Below are positions 1-6,209 of a DNA stretch of 8,623 nucleotides, piece by piece. The notes beneath the pieces were generated by a model that did no database searches, was not told the DNA's origin, and saw only the letters and a program-made list of their open reading frames with translations. How positions within the stretch are numbered: the first letter of the stretch is position 1; each line of letters opens with the position of its first letter. A program made the translations under genes and the position numbers. Origin of the DNA: CAYUNA01 sp047629355 (GTDB lineage: Bacteria; Bacteroidota; Bacteroidia; Chitinophagales; Saprospiraceae); assembly GCA_047629355.1 (NCBI GenBank), contig JBLHWU010000246.1, positions 1 through 8,623 of the forward strand, written 5' to 3'.

Positions 1-177
1 AAGTTTGGAAACCATAGCCGTCAGGCTAAGGGGCTTTTATAAAAAAAATGATTTTTTTATTGAAAATTAAGCATTTATGAACTATAAAATCTTGATAAGT
101 TAGATTTAAGCATATTATTAAATCATTGATTATCAATAATTTAATTCTTTAGGCTGACGGCTATGGTTTGGAAACTT
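1..177. repeat. MITE-like AT-rich element with 30-bp inverted ends
   Basis: The left arm (1-30) and the right arm (148-177) are inverted copies that match at 26 of 30 positions. The shared core reads AAACCATAGCCGTCAG on the plus strand of the left arm and is reverse-complemented in the right arm. The mismatches are a GG/CC pair near the outer end and two single bases near the inner end. The 117-bp interior is very AT-rich, has no open reading frame, and contains a small A-run/T-run hairpin near 41-58 and the palindrome ATTGATTATCAAT at 125-137. This shape fits a non-autonomous mobile element (MITE) or another dispersed palindromic repeat. The element touches the window edge, so its true left end and any target-site duplication cannot be seen. 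Confidence 0.55.
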
Positions 178-394
178 AAAACATAGAAATCTACACAGGG
201 CTCGCGCCGAGATTTAAAACATAGGAAAAAAAAACAACGATGTTTTACCTTTTTTACCATAAGTAAAAACGATTCAATAAGTTGTACGGACGTTGATAAT
301 TAAACTGAACACCCTACTTTTAAAGGTAATGTCCCGTGGTCAATTAGAATTCGGTCAGGGATTTTGTACCGGTTGTAAACAGTCAATTTTCACA
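178..394. other. Intergenic stretch without a recognisable gene
   Basis: No convincing coding region or RNA gene is visible in this 217-bp stretch between the inverted-repeat element and the terminator of the ABC-F gene. The one repeat found is the 11-mer TTAAAACATAG at 176-186 and again at 214-224. Short A-runs and T-runs occur around 225-270. No promoter could be assigned. Confidence 0.5.
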
Positions 395-430
395 TAAAAA
401 AGGGCACCGATAACTCGCTGCCCTTTTTTA
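395..430 (-). terminator. Rho-independent terminator of the ABC-F gene (probably bidirectional)
   Basis: A perfect 12-bp stem, TAAAAAAGGGCA (395-406) paired with TGCCCTTTTTTA (419-430), encloses a 12-nt loop. It lies 42 bp beyond the stop codon of the minus-strand ABC-F gene. Because the stem has A-runs on one side and T-runs on the other, a U-tract is produced on either strand, so it can also stop transcription arriving from the left. Confidence 0.88.
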
Positions 431-471
431 TAAAATATTCAGTTTTCTTCGCACCTCACACCGTGAGTCGT

Positions 472-2109
472 TTACGCCGTCACCGGTTTCCCATACAACT
501 TCTCCTTCTCCGCCTTTACCACATCCGACTTGATATAGTCATCGTAATCCATCAAACGGTCAATAATCCCATTTGGTGTAATTTCGATGATTCGATTACA
601 GCCTGTTTGCAACAATTGATGATCATGCGAAGTCATAATCAAGTTGCCTTTGAATTCTTTAATCGCATTATTCAAGGCAGTAATAGATTCCAAATCCAAG
701 TGATTCGTTGGCTCGTCCATCAATAAGAAATTGGGGTGTGACAACATCGTTTTCGACATCATACACCGCACTTTTTCTCCTCCCGAAAGGACACTCGATT
801 TTTTATAAACTTCCTCGCCCGAAAACAACATTCGACCTAAGAAACCACGAATAAACTGCTCGTCTTTATCTTCCGAATACTGTCGCAACCAATCTATCAA
901 TTCAACATCTTGCTCGTTGCTAAAAAACTCGTTATTTTCGTTCGGCATATAGGCGTGAGTGATGGTTTGTCCCCATTCTATTTTACCGCTATCTGCTTCT
1001 GTCTTCCCACTTAAAACCTCGTAAAATGCCGTAATTGCAGCAGTATCTCGACTCAACAAAGCGATTTTCTCCCCATGATTCATGATGATGTTCACGTTAG
1101 CAAAAAGCGTTTCTCCTTGTTGGTTTTTCTTGCTCAAATTATTGATGCGCAGAATCTGGTCACCTGGGTCACGTTCTGATTGAAAATGAATAAACGGATA
1201 CTTCCGAGTAGACGGTTGAATGTCTTCCACATTCAATTTCTCCAAGGCTTTTTTACGCGAAGTCGCTTGCTTAGATTTAGAAGCATTGGCAGAGAAACGT
1301 TGGATAAACTCCATCATTTCTTTACGTTTTGTCTCCACTTTCTTATTCTTATTCGCCATCTGTGCCGTCTTCAATTGACTTGATTCGTACCAGAAAGTAT
1401 AGTTACCCGTATAGGTTCGAATTTTGTTAAAATCAATATCCGTAATGTGGGTACACACCATATCCAAAAAGTAACGATCGTGAGAAACAACGATTACCGT
1501 ATTTTTAAAATCCGCTAGAAAGTCTGCCAACCAAGTCGCCGTTTCTGCATCCAAATCATTCGTAGGCTCATCCAAAAGCAATAAATCTGGGTCACCAAAC
1601 AGCGCTTGTGCCAGCAGCACTTTCACTTTTTCCGAACCCGTCAATTCCTTCATTTTCTTCGTGTGCAAATCTTCGCTAATGCCCATATTCGACAACAACT
1701 CCGCAGCGTCATTTTCGGCATTCCAGCCGCCCATTTCCCCAAAGGTATTTTCCAAATCTCCCGCACGCATTCCTTCCGCTTCCGTTGCATCAGGATTCAT
1801 ATAAATGGCATCTTTTTCCACCATAATATCATACATCTCCTTATGCCCCATGATGACCGTATTCAAAATCTCCTTCTCTTCAAATTCAAAGTGATTTTGC
1901 TTTAGTACTGCCATTCGCTTGCCCGGTTCAATCGCAACAAAGCCTCTGTTCGGGTCAATTTCACCCGACAAAATCTTCATAAACGTTGATTTCCCTGCAC
2001 CATTCGCGCCAATCACACCGTAGCAATTGCCCTGCGTAAATTTTAAATTAACCTCATCAAACAACACCCGTTTGCCATATTGCAAACCCAAATCAGTAAC
2101 TGTAATCAT
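472..2109 (-). CDS. ABC-F family ATPase, YbiT-like
   Basis: This 545-residue cytosolic protein has two ATP-binding cassettes and no membrane segment, which is the ABC-F layout. Family members bind the ribosome near the E site and act in translation or antibiotic protection. Cassette 1 is complete: Walker A GANGAGKST (34-42), a divergent signature LTGSE (156-160), Walker B LLLLDEP (176-182) and switch SHD (209-211). The inter-domain linker carries RFSANASKSKQATSRKK (271-287), typical of the E. coli YbiT group. Cassette 2 has a clean signature LSGGE (441-445), Walker B with DEPTNHLD (465-472) and switch SHD (494-496). Its Walker A position, however, reads LLSRDTAAITAFYEVL (351-366) and lacks the GxxGxGKS/T residues. 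The length matches YbiT (about 530 residues). The ATG start gives the family N-terminus and follows an A-rich leader without a Shine-Dalgarno sequence. The gene stands alone, with its own terminator. The subfamily call is firm; the cellular role is inferred from the family. Confidence 0.95.
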   Translation of the reverse strand: MITVTDLGLQYGKRVLFDEVNLKFTQGNCYGVIGANGAGKSTFMKILSGEIDPNRGFVAIEPGKRMAVLKQNHFEFEEKEILNTVIMGHKEMYDIMVEKDAIYMNPDATEAEGMRAGDLENTFGEMGGWNAENDAAELLSNMGISEDLHTKKMKELTGSEKVKVLLAQALFGDPDLLLLDEPTNDLDAETATWLADFLADFKNTVIVVSHDRYFLDMVCTHITDIDFNKIRTYTGNYTFWYESSQLKTAQMANKNKKVETKRKEMMEFIQRFSANASKSKQATSRKKALEKLNVEDIQPSTRKYPFIHFQSERDPGDQILRINNLSKKNQQGETLFANVNIIMNHGEKIALLSRDTAAITAFYEVLSGKTEADSGKIEWGQTITHAYMPNENNEFFSNEQDVELIDWLRQYSEDKDEQFIRGFLGRMLFSGEEVYKKSSVLSGGEKVRCMMSKTMLSHPNFLLMDEPTNHLDLESITALNNAIKEFKGNLIMTSHDHQLLQTGCNRIIEITPNGIIDRLMDYDDYIKSDVVKAEKEKLYGKPVTA

Positions 2110-2484
2110 ATTGTTTTAATTGTCTTATCTCAAATTATTGAAAAACGAGTGCAAAACTACGGTTTTTGTCGAAAGAAGATTCATTAACAAAGGGTTAAAT
2201 TTTCGAATTAAGATTTTTTTTTAACCACTCCATAAAATAAATGCACGTTTCTATACTCTTTTCCCTGTGCCTGACGTCACACCAGGTCATTAGCGCGGGC
2301 GTTACTTACCGGATTTATTTTAATTATTTATGTCTAAGAACTTACTTCCACATCCAACTTCGCCGACTCTCCCAAGATTTTTGTCGATAAAACTGGTATT
2401 TCCTCTTCCTTTTTAGTTACATTTATTTATTTTTTTTTCATTCACAAAGAAGTTCCATCAAGGCTTCTAAAAAATCAATTCAAA
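2110..2484. other. Divergent intergenic region between the ABC-F and DUF6159-like genes
   Basis: This 375-bp region separates two divergently transcribed genes and must hold both promoters. The ABC-F side has a -7-like box (2152-2159). No good -33/-7 pair was found for the rightward gene. The middle contains the 8-bp palindrome TGACGTCA (2272-2279) and a GC-richer patch with GCGTTACTTAC (2299-2309), a motif that recurs near 5744-5755 and 5916-5925. The last 80 bp are T-rich. No small coding region is supported. Confidence 0.5.
2152..2159 (-). promoter_or_regulatory. Candidate Bacteroidota -7 promoter box for the ABC-F gene
   Basis: On the minus strand this reads TAGTTTTG, an exact match to the Bacteroidota -7 consensus TAnnTTTG. 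It lies 42 bp upstream of the ABC-F start codon, which would give a leader of roughly 35 nt. A TTTG that could serve as the -33 element lies 28 bp further upstream, more than the usual 19-21 bp, so only the -7 half of the promoter is convincing. Confidence 0.45.
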
Positions 2485-3324
2485 ATGAAACTATTTGACC
2501 GTCTTGCTAATGGCTGGAAATTGGGTAAAATGAGCTTATCAACCATCCGCGAAAATCCGTCGCTGATGCTATTTCCCGTCATTTCAGGAATTTCTTTGAT
2601 TACCTTAGCCATCAGCTTTTTTGGTGGCGGCTACTTTTTATTCGGAGCAAACTTGGATGCTGTCTTAGACGGTGCAGGCAATAATGACTGGGTATTGTAC
2701 CTGATTGGATTTGGCTTTTATTTCATCAATTACTTCGTCATCGTCTTCTTCAATGTCGGTTTGGTGCATTGCGCCCGCATGATTTTTGAAGACAAAGAAA
2801 CCAGTTTTGACGAAGGTTTGCGCTATGCTGCGACGCGGATAGGCACGATTGCGAGTTGGGCATTATTGGCAGCAACGGTCGGTATGATTTTGAAATCTAT
2901 TCAAGAACGAGCAGGTGCTTTGGGTGGTATCATAACCAGTATTATTGGGATGGTTTGGAGTATCGCGACGTTTTTTGTGGTGCCAATATTGGCGTATGAA
3001 GACGTGAGTCCATTTGAAGCGGTGAAGCGGTCGTCTCAGATTATTAAAGACAAATGGGGAGAGAGTTTGGGCGCGAATTTCAGCTTGGGGATTTTCAATC
3101 TCTTAGGTATTTTGTTGATTGCCCTTCCATCGGGCTTCATCTTGGGTTATGTCGTTCATCCTATAGCAGGTGTTATTGTTGGGTTTGCATTGTTTTTGGC
3201 TATTATAGTGGCCACGGCTGCTGCTGAAACGGTGTTTTTAGCAGCAGTTTATCAGCATGCGAATAATCAACCAGTTGGCAATTTTAAACAGGATGTTTTG
3301 GATGATGTTTTTTATCGAAAGTAA
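2485..3324 (+). CDS. DUF6159-like multi-pass inner-membrane protein
   Basis: This 279-residue protein is strongly hydrophobic and has about six membrane-spanning segments, near residues 27-53, 68-97, 119-139, 146-170, 199-222 and 225-257. A short amphipathic N-terminus (KLFDRLANGWKLGKMSLSTI) precedes the first segment. A conserved-looking cytosolic stretch, PFEAVKRSSQIIKDKWGE (176-193), sits between segments 4 and 5. This architecture and this stretch match the uncharacterised family DUF6159, whose biochemical function is unknown. There is no signal peptide, enzyme motif or transporter signature. The ATG at 2485 is the natural start because it precedes the family-like N-terminus. The gene is monocistronic on the plus strand, with the ABC-F gene divergent to its left and the flavoprotein gene convergent to its right. 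It ends 88 bp before the flavoprotein stop codon, and a shared terminator lies between them. Family assignment is from memory of the sequence style, not a search. Confidence 0.8.
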   Translation: MKLFDRLANGWKLGKMSLSTIRENPSLMLFPVISGISLITLAISFFGGGYFLFGANLDAVLDGAGNNDWVLYLIGFGFYFINYFVIVFFNVGLVHCARMIFEDKETSFDEGLRYAATRIGTIASWALLAATVGMILKSIQERAGALGGIITSIIGMVWSIATFFVVPILAYEDVSPFEAVKRSSQIIKDKWGESLGANFSLGIFNLLGILLIALPSGFILGYVVHPIAGVIVGFALFLAIIVATAAAETVFLAAVYQHANNQPVGNFKQDVLDDVFYRK

Positions 3325-3370
3325 GAAGGACAGCACACAAGATGGAAGTAAAAAAACTGATTTTAATAGG

Positions 3371-3415
3371 AAATGGCGGTTGAGGCTCTTTAGGAAGGTT
3401 TCAACCGCTATTTTA
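3371..3415 (+). terminator. Terminator between convergent genes, overlapping the flavoprotein stop codon
   Basis: The arm AAATGGCGGTTGA (3371-3383) pairs with TCAACCGCTATTT (3401-3413) in a 13-bp stem with one G-T wobble and a 17-nt loop. A T-rich tail (TTTTATT) follows on the plus strand, so this terminates the DUF6159-like gene. The last base of the stem is the first base of the convergent flavoprotein stop codon (3413-3415). The same hairpin forms on the minus transcript, but with a poorer U-tract. Confidence 0.75.
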
Positions 3416-4627
3416 TTGCAACTTCCCAGCAATAAACCCCGTCGTCCAAGCACTCTGAAAATTATACCCACCCGTAATTCCATCAACATCCATCAATTCT
3501 CCAGCAAAATAAAGCCCTGGCACTACTCTACTTTCCATAGTATTAAAATCAATGCTCTCCAAACTCACACCGCCACAAGTCACAAATTCTTCCTTAAACG
3601 TCGTCTTTCCTTTCACATCATAAACGTCATTCGTCAAAATTGTCACCAATTTATTTACGCCTTTTTTACCCAATTCCGACCACTTTTTTTGACGGGGCAA
3701 TTCACATTTATCCAATAAAAAGTGCCACAACCGTTCCGGCAATAAATAGGGTCTAAAATTGGCTAAAATCTTATTCGGATGCTCCTCTACTATTTTTAAA
3801 ATTTCCTGTCCTACTTCCTCGTTATTCACAACGCTAACCCAGTTGACCTGCGCCTTGCATTCATAGCCCATTTCACTTAATAAACGTGCCCCAAATGCCG
3901 ATAATTTCAGAATAGCAGGACCACTCATGCCCCAATGCGTAATCAGCAGCGGACCATCTGATTTTAACTTTGTTCCTTGAATGTTAACCAACGCATTTTC
4001 AACGACAATGCCCATCAATTCGCGTACCTTTTCAGCAGGCATATTGAAGGTAAAAAGCGACGGAACAGGGTCAGCAATTTTATGTCCTAACTCCTCTAAC
4101 CACTCTAAGCCACTGCGTTTTGGAGAACCGCCAGTTGCCAAAATAACTTTATCATAAGTCCGTGAAGAAATCCCTGCTTTTAGAAAAGACAAATGCAAAT
4201 GGTCCTCCACTTTTTTAATAACTTTCACGCCCATACCCAACTCAATTCCAATCTCCAATCGCCGCACTTCTTTCATCATACAATCAATAATCACCTGCGA
4301 ATCTTGCGCCACCGGAAACACACATCCATCCTCTTGAATCATCAGCGGAACACCCCGCGATTCAAACCAGTCCATCGTATGTTGCGTACTAAAGATTCGG
4401 AACGCCTTTTTGAGCTTTTTGCCTCCACGCGGGTAGCATGCTGCAAGTTTTTTGATAGCCGTACAGCCATTGGTGACATTGCATCTACCACCACCAGAAA
4501 CCTTCACTTTGGACAGGAATTTCTGCGATTTTTCTAAAATAACGACATCGGCTTCAGGATGATTTTCTTTGGCATGAATTGCTGAGAAAAAACCTGCTGC
4601 ACCGCCGCCTATAATTGCAATTTTCAT
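3413..4627 (-). CDS. YhiN/HI0933-type FAD-dependent oxidoreductase (BaiN/RdsA family)
   Basis: This 404-residue soluble flavoprotein has the usual length of the YhiN/HI0933 family. The N-terminal Rossmann motif GGGAAG (7-12) binds the FAD ADP moiety, with an acidic residue (E32) at the end of the second strand in VVILEKS. The family hallmark SGGGRCNVTN lies at 44-53, ATGG at 164-167, THWGMSGPAIL at 230-240, VTCGGVSLESID at 349-360 and the C-terminal FAD motif GLYFAGELMDVDGITGGYNF at 371-390. All are intact. The family reduces or oxidises unidentified substrates. The database name BaiN comes from a proposed role in clostridial bile-acid metabolism and should not be carried over to this organism. 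The ATG gives the expected KIAIIGGGAAG start. The gene begins 9 bp after the stop of the methyltransferase gene and is probably co-transcribed with it. Family membership is secure; the substrate is unknown. Confidence 0.93.
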   Translation of the reverse strand: MKIAIIGGGAAGFFSAIHAKENHPEADVVILEKSQKFLSKVKVSGGGRCNVTNGCTAIKKLAACYPRGGKKLKKAFRIFSTQHTMDWFESRGVPLMIQEDGCVFPVAQDSQVIIDCMMKEVRRLEIGIELGMGVKVIKKVEDHLHLSFLKAGISSRTYDKVILATGGSPKRSGLEWLEELGHKIADPVPSLFTFNMPAEKVRELMGIVVENALVNIQGTKLKSDGPLLITHWGMSGPAILKLSAFGARLLSEMGYECKAQVNWVSVVNNEEVGQEILKIVEEHPNKILANFRPYLLPERLWHFLLDKCELPRQKKWSELGKKGVNKLVTILTNDVYDVKGKTTFKEEFVTCGGVSLESIDFNTMESRVVPGLYFAGELMDVDGITGGYNFQSAWTTGFIAGKLQ

Positions 4628-4636
4628 AATATTAAA

Positions 4637-5569
4637 CTACATTTTACTAACAAAATACCCGTGACTAATCGCCAATTCTTCCATCGAATACGATTGATAC
4701 ATCTCCGCCAATTCCACTGATTTCAAAGCTTTCAAATCTCCTTTCCTCACTTCTTCATCCGTAATTGGAATACCTAAATCCTGATAAATTTCACGATAAT
4801 CCTTCCACCGCATCCGATTTTGTGGTTGAATCGAATTGTCTATCCTATCCCACTTTCCTTGCGAATATTGCAGAAAATTATAAATATTAATTGTCGTATC
4901 AAAATGCGCAAAATGATCAGACATATCCACAAAATGACTCATTATTCCGTCCTTTTTAGCAATGCGTTTAAACTCTTTTAAAATAGGAATTAGAATTGCT
5001 TTTGGCACATGTTCAAAGGTATTATTAGAACAAATAAAATCAAAATAGCCTGTTGCGAATTTGGTATTTCGAGCGTCTTGAATGAATGTTTGAATGTGAA
5101 AAATTTGATTAATTTCGTCCTTAGACAACTTATCATTTTCTTTTACAATATTGACCAAATTTGCCCATTTTTCTTCATTGATATATGGTAGAAAGTCCTT
5201 CAATTGGCCATTCATTCGCCATTCAATAAATTTTTCAATCGTCGTCAACAAACTTTCCTTCGTCATCCAAGATTGAATATCAATAGATATAATCTCTTTA
5301 AAATCATTCAAATACATCGCAATAGGCACAATTGGGTACCAACCTGTTCCCAATTCTAAAAAACTACTTTCGCTAAAATCTTTGTTGGAATACTTTTTAA
5401 AATAAGCGATGTGGTCACAAGCGTGGGTAATTTTATACGTAAAATATTCATCTGTTAAAAACACGCCTTTGGTCACATATTTTTGAAATAGATAATTGAT
5501 TTTCTCCTTTTTTGGAAGGTAAGAAATCGTTTTTTGAACAATGGCTTTCGCTTTCCACTTTGCTATCAT
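4637..5569 (-). CDS. Class I SAM-dependent methyltransferase, substrate unknown
   Basis: This 310-residue protein has the class I methyltransferase signature. Motif I is LELGTGWYP (71-79), which binds SAM through the E/D-x-G-x-G loop. An acidic residue (D97 in IISIDI) would contact the ribose. The strand FDFICSNNTFEHVPKAIL (176-193) resembles the motif II and post-II region of small-molecule methyltransferases. The N-terminal stretch FQKYVTKGVFLTDEYF (28-43) and the segment around FDTTINIYNFL (223-233) fit a subgroup often found with surface-polysaccharide genes, although no such genes are present here. No membrane segment or signal peptide is seen. The coding sequence is visibly more AT-rich than its neighbours, which could reflect transfer. 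The ATG lies 9 codons before the first hydrophobic helix and has an AT-rich leader. It is the first gene of a two-gene unit with the flavoprotein. The fold is clear; substrate and pathway are not. Confidence 0.85.
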   Translation of the reverse strand: MIAKWKAKAIVQKTISYLPKKEKINYLFQKYVTKGVFLTDEYFTYKITHACDHIAYFKKYSNKDFSESSFLELGTGWYPIVPIAMYLNDFKEIISIDIQSWMTKESLLTTIEKFIEWRMNGQLKDFLPYINEEKWANLVNIVKENDKLSKDEINQIFHIQTFIQDARNTKFATGYFDFICSNNTFEHVPKAILIPILKEFKRIAKKDGIMSHFVDMSDHFAHFDTTINIYNFLQYSQGKWDRIDNSIQPQNRMRWKDYREIYQDLGIPITDEEVRKGDLKALKSVELAEMYQSYSMEELAISHGYFVSKM

Positions 5570-5630
5570 GCTTGATGTTTATTTTTATAAAAAATGAGCT
5601 CGTGCAACAACCCTTAAATAATATTCAGGA

Positions 5631-5661
5631 GTGAAAACGGTTTTTACAAAACCATTTTCAC
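5631..5661. repeat. Hairpin repeat, copy 1 of a two-copy family
   Basis: The arm GTGAAAACGGTTTT (5631-5644) pairs with AAAACCATTTTCAC (5648-5661) at 13 of 14 positions around a 3-nt loop. Sequence and flank resemble the larger hairpin at 5943-5988: both share GAG-rich outer bases, a GAAAA-(G)CGGTTTTT core, a CAAA turn and a CTCAAACT right flank. It lies about 60 bp upstream of the methyltransferase start, where it could influence that gene's transcript. Confidence 0.7.
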
Positions 5662-5667
5662 CTCTCA

Positions 5668-5693
5668 AACTACCTTTTTTTAGATAGGTAGTT
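5668..5693. repeat. Small hairpin with T-rich loop
   Basis: AACTACCT (5668-5675) and AGGTAGTT (5686-5693) form a perfect 8-bp stem around a T-rich 10-nt loop. The left arm and its T-run (AAACTACCTTTTTTT, 5667-5681) recur as a direct repeat at 5772-5786 without the matching right arm. Confidence 0.6.
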
Positions 5694-5793
5694 ATTTAAG
5701 GTCACCTACTTACGATAGCGCAAATCTACAATAATATTTGAGGGTTAAGTAACGCGTAGTAATTACCATATAAACTACCTTTTTTTTAATCTA

Positions 5794-5814
5794 ATAAATC
5801 CTGAAGGGATTTAT
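5794..5814. repeat. Short perfect hairpin
   Basis: ATAAATCC (5794-5801) and GGATTTAT (5807-5814) form a perfect 8-bp stem with a TGAAG loop. Neither side has a U-tract, so it is not a typical terminator. Confidence 0.55.
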
Positions 5815-5858
5815 GATAAGTTGACCAAAATTTAGCACACTGTAAAGTAAGTTTATTT

Positions 5859-5901
5859 AAAAAAAAATGAGGCGAGAAAATCTTTCGATTTTCTCGCCTC
5901 A
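5859..5901 (-). terminator. Strong intrinsic terminator, leftward transcription
   Basis: TGAGGCGAGAAAATC (5868-5882) and its perfect inverse (5887-5901) make a 15-bp stem with a TTTC loop. On the minus strand the stem is followed by nine T residues (the A-run 5859-5867), the standard intrinsic terminator layout. It would end transcripts leaving the GTP cyclohydrolase-like gene, about 310 bp past that gene's stop codon, and would insulate the methyltransferase gene. Confidence 0.7.
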
Positions 5902-5942
5902 AAAAATACAGTGCGCGTTACCTACGGCAACGCGGGGTGGGT

Positions 5943-5988
5943 TTTGAGGGAGAAAAGCGGTTTTTGCAAACCGCTTTTCTCCCTCAAA
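5943..5988. repeat. 21-bp perfect hairpin, copy 2 of the hairpin family
   Basis: Positions 5943-5963 and 5968-5988 are perfect inverted copies of 21 bp around a TTGC loop, with a GAGGGAGAAAAGCGG core. It is the longest uninterrupted stem in the window. It has no U-tract on either side, so it is better described as a repeat element than a terminator. It is related to the weaker hairpin at 5631-5661. Confidence 0.85.
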
Positions 5989-6045
5989 CTCCGTTGGTTT
6001 AAAATGCGGTAAAACTTACTTTACAGTCAAAGTAAGTTTCGTTAA

Positions 6046-6124
6046 TTTTTAAAGGCATCGCGGCGGCACGGTTAATTAAAGTACGGTTAATTAAATTCCT
6101 GTCGTGGCGATGCCACTTTAAAAA
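6046..6124. repeat. Long hairpin enclosing a 15-bp tandem duplication
   Basis: The arm TTTTTAAAGGCATCGC (6046-6061) pairs with GCGATGCC (6107-6114) and TTTAAAAA (6117-6124), leaving a 2-nt bulge (AC). The loop contains two tandem 15-bp copies differing at one base, GCACGGTTAATTAAA (6066-6080) and GTACGGTTAATTAAA (6081-6095). A related GC-rich string, GTCGGCACGATGCGCC, sits just outside at 6151-6166. It lies 86 bp past the stop of the GTP cyclohydrolase-like gene and could help terminate or stabilise that transcript. Confidence 0.65.
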
Positions 6125-6209
6125 CATAAATTCAATTTTCTACAAACAGTGTCGGCACGATGCGCCTTGAATACCTAATAACTCATGATAGTAAATCCTT
6201 CAATTTCCC

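Larger units (their letters stand above)
5838..6039. repeat. Composite palindromic element with nested hairpins
   Basis: ACTGTAAAGTAAGTTT (5839-5854) has a perfect 16-bp inverted copy at 6012-6027. The inner 11-mer AAAGTAAGTTT appears a third time at 6029-6039, again in the forward orientation, forming a perfect hairpin with 6012-6022 around ACAGTC. The left end also pairs with TACAGTG (5907-5913). Between the outer arms lie a 15-bp hairpin (5868-5901), a GC-rich hairpin CGCGTT/AACGCG (5914-5919 with 5929-5934) and a 21-bp hairpin (5943-5988). Several mutually exclusive folds are therefore possible. No open reading frame is present. Confidence 0.75.
5570..6209. other. Gene-free, palindrome-rich intergenic region
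   Basis: This 640-bp stretch has no credible coding region on either strand. It holds at least seven inverted repeats and several direct repeats, described separately: hairpins at 5631-5661, 5668-5693, 5794-5814, 5868-5901, 5943-5988, 6012-6039 and 6046-6124. It separates the GTP cyclohydrolase-like gene, whose transcript runs into it, from the methyltransferase gene, whose promoter should lie near 5575-5630. A TTGTTG and a TATAAA 15 bp apart lie on the minus strand in that part, but they do not match the Bacteroidota consensus well. Confidence 0.7.

Noticed and set aside
463..726. 87-codon plus-strand reading frame over the 3' end of the ABC-F gene
   Set aside because: It lies antisense inside a well-supported ABC-F coding region and its translation has no recognisable domain.
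2272..2279. TGACGTCA palindrome as an operator
   Set aside because: A single 8-bp palindrome with no second copy near a promoter is not enough to call a binding site.
3257..3718. 153-codon plus-strand reading frame across the end of the DUF6159-like gene and the convergent flavoprotein gene
   Set aside because: It overlaps two well-supported genes and the terminator between them, and its product looks like out-of-frame translation.
4193..4537. 114-codon plus-strand reading frame inside the flavoprotein gene
   Set aside because: It is antisense to conserved flavoprotein motifs, and its His/Asn/Thr-rich composition is that of a shadow frame.
5570..6209. CRISPR array
   Set aside because: The repeats are palindromes of different sequence and spacing, with no regular repeat-spacer periodicity and no cas genes nearby.
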